64,000 nt of DNA from UBA9926 sp018645765 (GTDB taxonomy: Bacteria; Pseudomonadota; Gammaproteobacteria; Pseudomonadales; Azotimanducaceae): the NCBI GenBank assembly GCA_949372755.1, contig CASIBO010000003.1:124001-188000 (forward strand). The letters run 5' to 3'. The notes beneath the pieces are model-generated. The model did no database searches. It saw nothing but the letters and a program-made list of their open reading frames with translations, and had not been told where the DNA came from. Every line of letters begins with the position of its first letter. Position 1 is the first letter of the stretch. Shown piece by piece: positions 62,203-64,000 of this stretch. A program made the position numbers and the translations under genes.

Positions 62203-63015
62203 CTAGGGTTGGTTACGTTTTTGTCGCAAGCGATCTCGGAACCGGCGCATACCCCTTAACCAGCGCTCATAGTCATTGGCTTTGTTGGCGAAATATTTTG
62301 CAACTTCCTTGTGCGGCAGCACCAAGAATTGCTCAGCGATAATTGCCTTAATGCAATCATCTGCCACAGTTTCAGGCGCCAGAATGCCGTCTTGGGCCGC
62401 CTGATTCGAGTTCGATCTCTGAGAACGGCCGCGACCAGCCGCCTTGCCCAGTATATTGGTGCGCACGGCCTGTGGACACAATACCGAGACACCGATACCC
62501 CGATCAGAATAGTTAATCGCAAGCCACTCAGCCAGTGCAACGGCGGCATGTTTGGACACCGCATAGGGACCCGAATCCAGCTGCGTTAAAAGGCCTGCGG
62601 CTGACGCCGTATTAAGCAGGTAACCGCCCCCTCGCGCTATCATTCCAGGGACCACCGCGCGGGCCGCGTTCAAGTGCGCCCAAAGGTGCACCTCCATCAT
62701 GTTTCGCCACTGATCCGTATCCAGACCTAGGCCACCGCCAAGCGCATAACCGGCATTTGAGACAAATAAATCGATCCCACCGTGCGCCGTCTCAACGCGC
62801 GTCACCAGATCTTCAATCGCTGCCTGATCGGCAACATCCAAAACCTCGGCAGATGCCTTCGAACCAATCAGACTAGCCGTTTCTAGAGCGGCGTCTGCAT
62901 CAATATCCGTGCAAACCACAAACCTTGCGCCGGCCGCCACAAGCCGGCAAGCCAACGCGCGTCCAATACCTGAACCTGCGCCCGTGACCACTGCCACTGT
63001 CTCATTAATGTCCAT
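62203..63015 (-). CDS. SDR-family NAD(P) oxidoreductase
   Basis: 270 residues from ATG 63015, with AAGG nine bases upstream; the frame is open to 63051. TGAGSGIG near 11-18, CTDIDADAA (NAD-type Asp), DVAD, SNAGYALGGG, Ser in NTASAAG and YAVSKHA (Tyr, Lys). A basic C-terminal tail with many Arg (LRGMRRFRDRLRQKRNQP) is unusual and could contact membrane or partner proteins. It lies 69 bases upstream of the BVMO on the same strand, and may belong to that operon. Confidence 0.9.
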   Translation of the reverse strand: MDINETVAVVTGAGSGIGRALACRLVAAGARFVVCTDIDADAALETASLIGSKASAEVLDVADQAAIEDLVTRVETAHGGIDLFVSNAGYALGGGLGLDTDQWRNMMEVHLWAHLNAARAVVPGMIARGGGYLLNTASAAGLLTQLDSGPYAVSKHAAVALAEWLAINYSDRGIGVSVLCPQAVRTNILGKAAGRGRSQRSNSNQAAQDGILAPETVADDCIKAIIAEQFLVLPHKEVAKYFANKANDYERWLRGMRRFRDRLRQKRNQP

Positions 63016-63349
63016 ATGAAAAGGCCTTGAAATTTTTAGTTTTTGCTTCAACGAATACCGACTGTCTTGCCAAACTATTCAATCTTAATCGTCGCGCGCC
63101 TACAAGGCTGACGAGGCCTCTTTCCGAGCGCAGCGGACCGCCCCGTGTGTGCGCAGTCGATTAAAGTCAGATCCTGCTAGCGGGCCCGTGAGCCCATCGC
63201 GGTCTCATCAATAGCCGTGGCAGCTCAAAGATCGGGAATTGCCACGACGCAGGTCCTATTCAGGTAGACGCCGGGCCAGAGCGTTGGCTTGTCGCTTCAC
63301 AGGCGATCGGCACAGCGGCTTATGCCGAACACCGTTCTGCCCGCGCCCT
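63016..63349. other. Intergenic region, about 330 bases, no gene seen
   Basis: It lies between two minus-strand SDR genes. It should hold the promoter of the SDR - BVMO - CoA transferase - SDR group. A small plus-strand frame here is not believable. I see no clear -35/-10 pair. Confidence 0.35.
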
Positions 63350-64000
63350 TTAATTAGATCGGTTCTTCTGGCCCGGGGGTTGGATAATCCAAGCGGGTTT
63401 ACTGTCGCGCACCTTGGCCCAAGTCGCACCACTTTCCTCCACCATGAACAGCGTTAGCACTTCACCCGCCACATTGTCAGGCGTCATAAACACAGCGTCT
63501 TGGGTCCGTTGGGCCTGCGGAATGATGCCTGTGTCAATTCCAGCCGGACACAAAGCGTTGATGCGAAGCTGCCTTTCGCCGAGCTCCCGCTTCAGACTTC
63601 GAACCAACCCCGTCACTGCATGTTTCGTCATGGCGTACAATGGATCAACATCATAAGGCGTAATACCAGCAAGGGATCCCGTGACCACAATGCTGCCCCC
63701 CGCACGCATCAGGGGTAAAAGGTGGTGCAGCCCATAAACAACCCCATCGATGTTAACCCCAGTCATTTTTTTATAACGCGCTAAATTCATTGCGCTGAAT
63801 TGATAATCCCCGAGCGGCGCCTCGGGCGGCGCGATCTGAATACCCGCGTTCAGATGCAGGTGGTCAATTGCGTCCAAGCTGTTACTCAGCATGCTCGTGG
63901 TTTCTTCCCAGCTCGCAACATCGCTCACGTCACAGTGATAGAACTGTCCCCCTTCAGCGTTGACAATCGATTCACCTGTTGCCTGGTTGATATCCAAGCC
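63350..64000 (-). CDS. SDR-family oxidoreductase, N-terminus cut by window edge
   Basis: 217 codons visible; the start and the TGxxxGxG cofactor loop lie beyond the window. Seen: YHCDVSD, LNAGIQIAPPEAP (NAG motif), VVTGSLAGITPYDVDPLYAMTKHAV with Tyr-x3-Lys, and the PAGIDTG loop. The reading frame continues to base 64000 without a stop. It is the third SDR in this corner of the window and has a divergent sequence from the other two, so these are not recent tandem copies. Confidence 0.88.
   Translation of the reverse strand, partial: GLDINQATGESIVNAEGGQFYHCDVSDVASWEETTSMLSNSLDAIDHLHLNAGIQIAPPEAPLGDYQFSAMNLARYKKMTGVNIDGVVYGLHHLLPLMRAGGSIVVTGSLAGITPYDVDPLYAMTKHAVTGLVRSLKRELGERQLRINALCPAGIDTGIIPQAQRTQDAVFMTPDNVAGEVLTLFMVEESGATWAKVRDSKPAWIIQPPGQKNRSN

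Noticed and set aside
58375..64000. Idea that the three SDR genes are a recent tandem duplication
   Set aside because: Their cofactor loops, C-termini and flanking residues differ too much; they are separate subfamilies.
1..64000. CRISPR array, insertion sequence, integrase, tRNA or rRNA
   Set aside because: I looked for direct-repeat/spacer patterns, transposase motifs and conserved RNA sequences and saw none; short tRNA genes could still be missed by eye.

Overview
The window looks like chromosomal DNA of an aerobic, probably marine, gammaproteobacterium with a hydrocarbon- or terpenoid/steroid-degrading lifestyle. This is inferred from gene content, not from any marker gene: there is no rRNA, and I saw no tRNA. 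Pointers are a CYP153-type alkane hydroxylase, a quinohemoprotein alcohol dehydrogenase, two Baeyer-Villiger-type monooxygenases, CaiB/BaiF CoA transferases, an acyl-CoA dehydrogenase, many short-chain dehydrogenases (SDRs), luciferase-like oxidoreductases and a Coq4 ubiquinone protein. Genes are mostly single or in groups of two or three, on both strands, with many intergenic stretches of 200-600 bases. Several of those look like decayed coding sequence. I see no phage, insertion sequence, integrase or CRISPR array.

Layout. 1-1362: partial amidase. 1.4-1.9 kb: probable gene remnant. 1.9-5 kb: sterol-desaturase-family hydroxylase and a DeaD-type RNA helicase. 5-6.4 kb: CYP153 and its terminator. 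6.4-6.7 kb: frameshifted remnant of a penicillin-acylase-type gene. 7-10 kb: LLM oxidoreductase, DHRS1-like SDR, PAF-acetylhydrolase-like lipoprotein. 10.5-12.7 kb: beta-propeller lipoprotein. 12.9-16.6 kb: VOC/GNAT pair and a NIPSNAP - Gfo/Idh - ecdysteroid-kinase-like group. 17.1-19 kb: compact three-gene MotA/TolQ/ExbB-like cassette of unknown function. 19.4-28.3 kb: PQQ alcohol dehydrogenase, CoA transferase, acyl-CoA dehydrogenase, UshA-like phosphoesterase, BVMO. 28.6-32.8 kb: double-Usp protein, Na+/H+ antiporter or anion permease, membrane FMN glutamate-synthase-like protein. 32.9-46.2 kb: mixed enzymes including a second RNA helicase, a formyltransferase, a phosphatase-like protein, a secreted ADP-ribosylglycohydrolase-like protein, Coq4, DgkA, an EamA transporter and a secreted esterase. 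46.4-48.6 kb: a Kdo/WaaP-type kinase fused to a glycosidase-like barrel. 48.9-52.7 kb: paraoxonase-like lipoprotein, amidohydrolase, PRISE-type reductase. 52.9-58 kb: an AT-richer block with an unknown secreted protein, a Sel1/peptidoglycan-binding protein and, convergent to them, a secreted caspase-Sel1 protein. 58.4-64 kb: a minus-strand catabolic cluster of SDR, CoA transferase, BVMO and two more SDRs, the last cut by the window edge.

How the genes may work together (inference). CYP153 makes primary alcohols. The PQQ dehydrogenase and SDRs oxidise alcohols. BVMOs turn ketones into esters. The CoA transferases and the acyl-CoA dehydrogenase take acids into beta-oxidation. The best candidates for undescribed systems are the 17.1-19.0 kb proton-channel cassette and the 52.9-58.0 kb caspase/Sel1 group.
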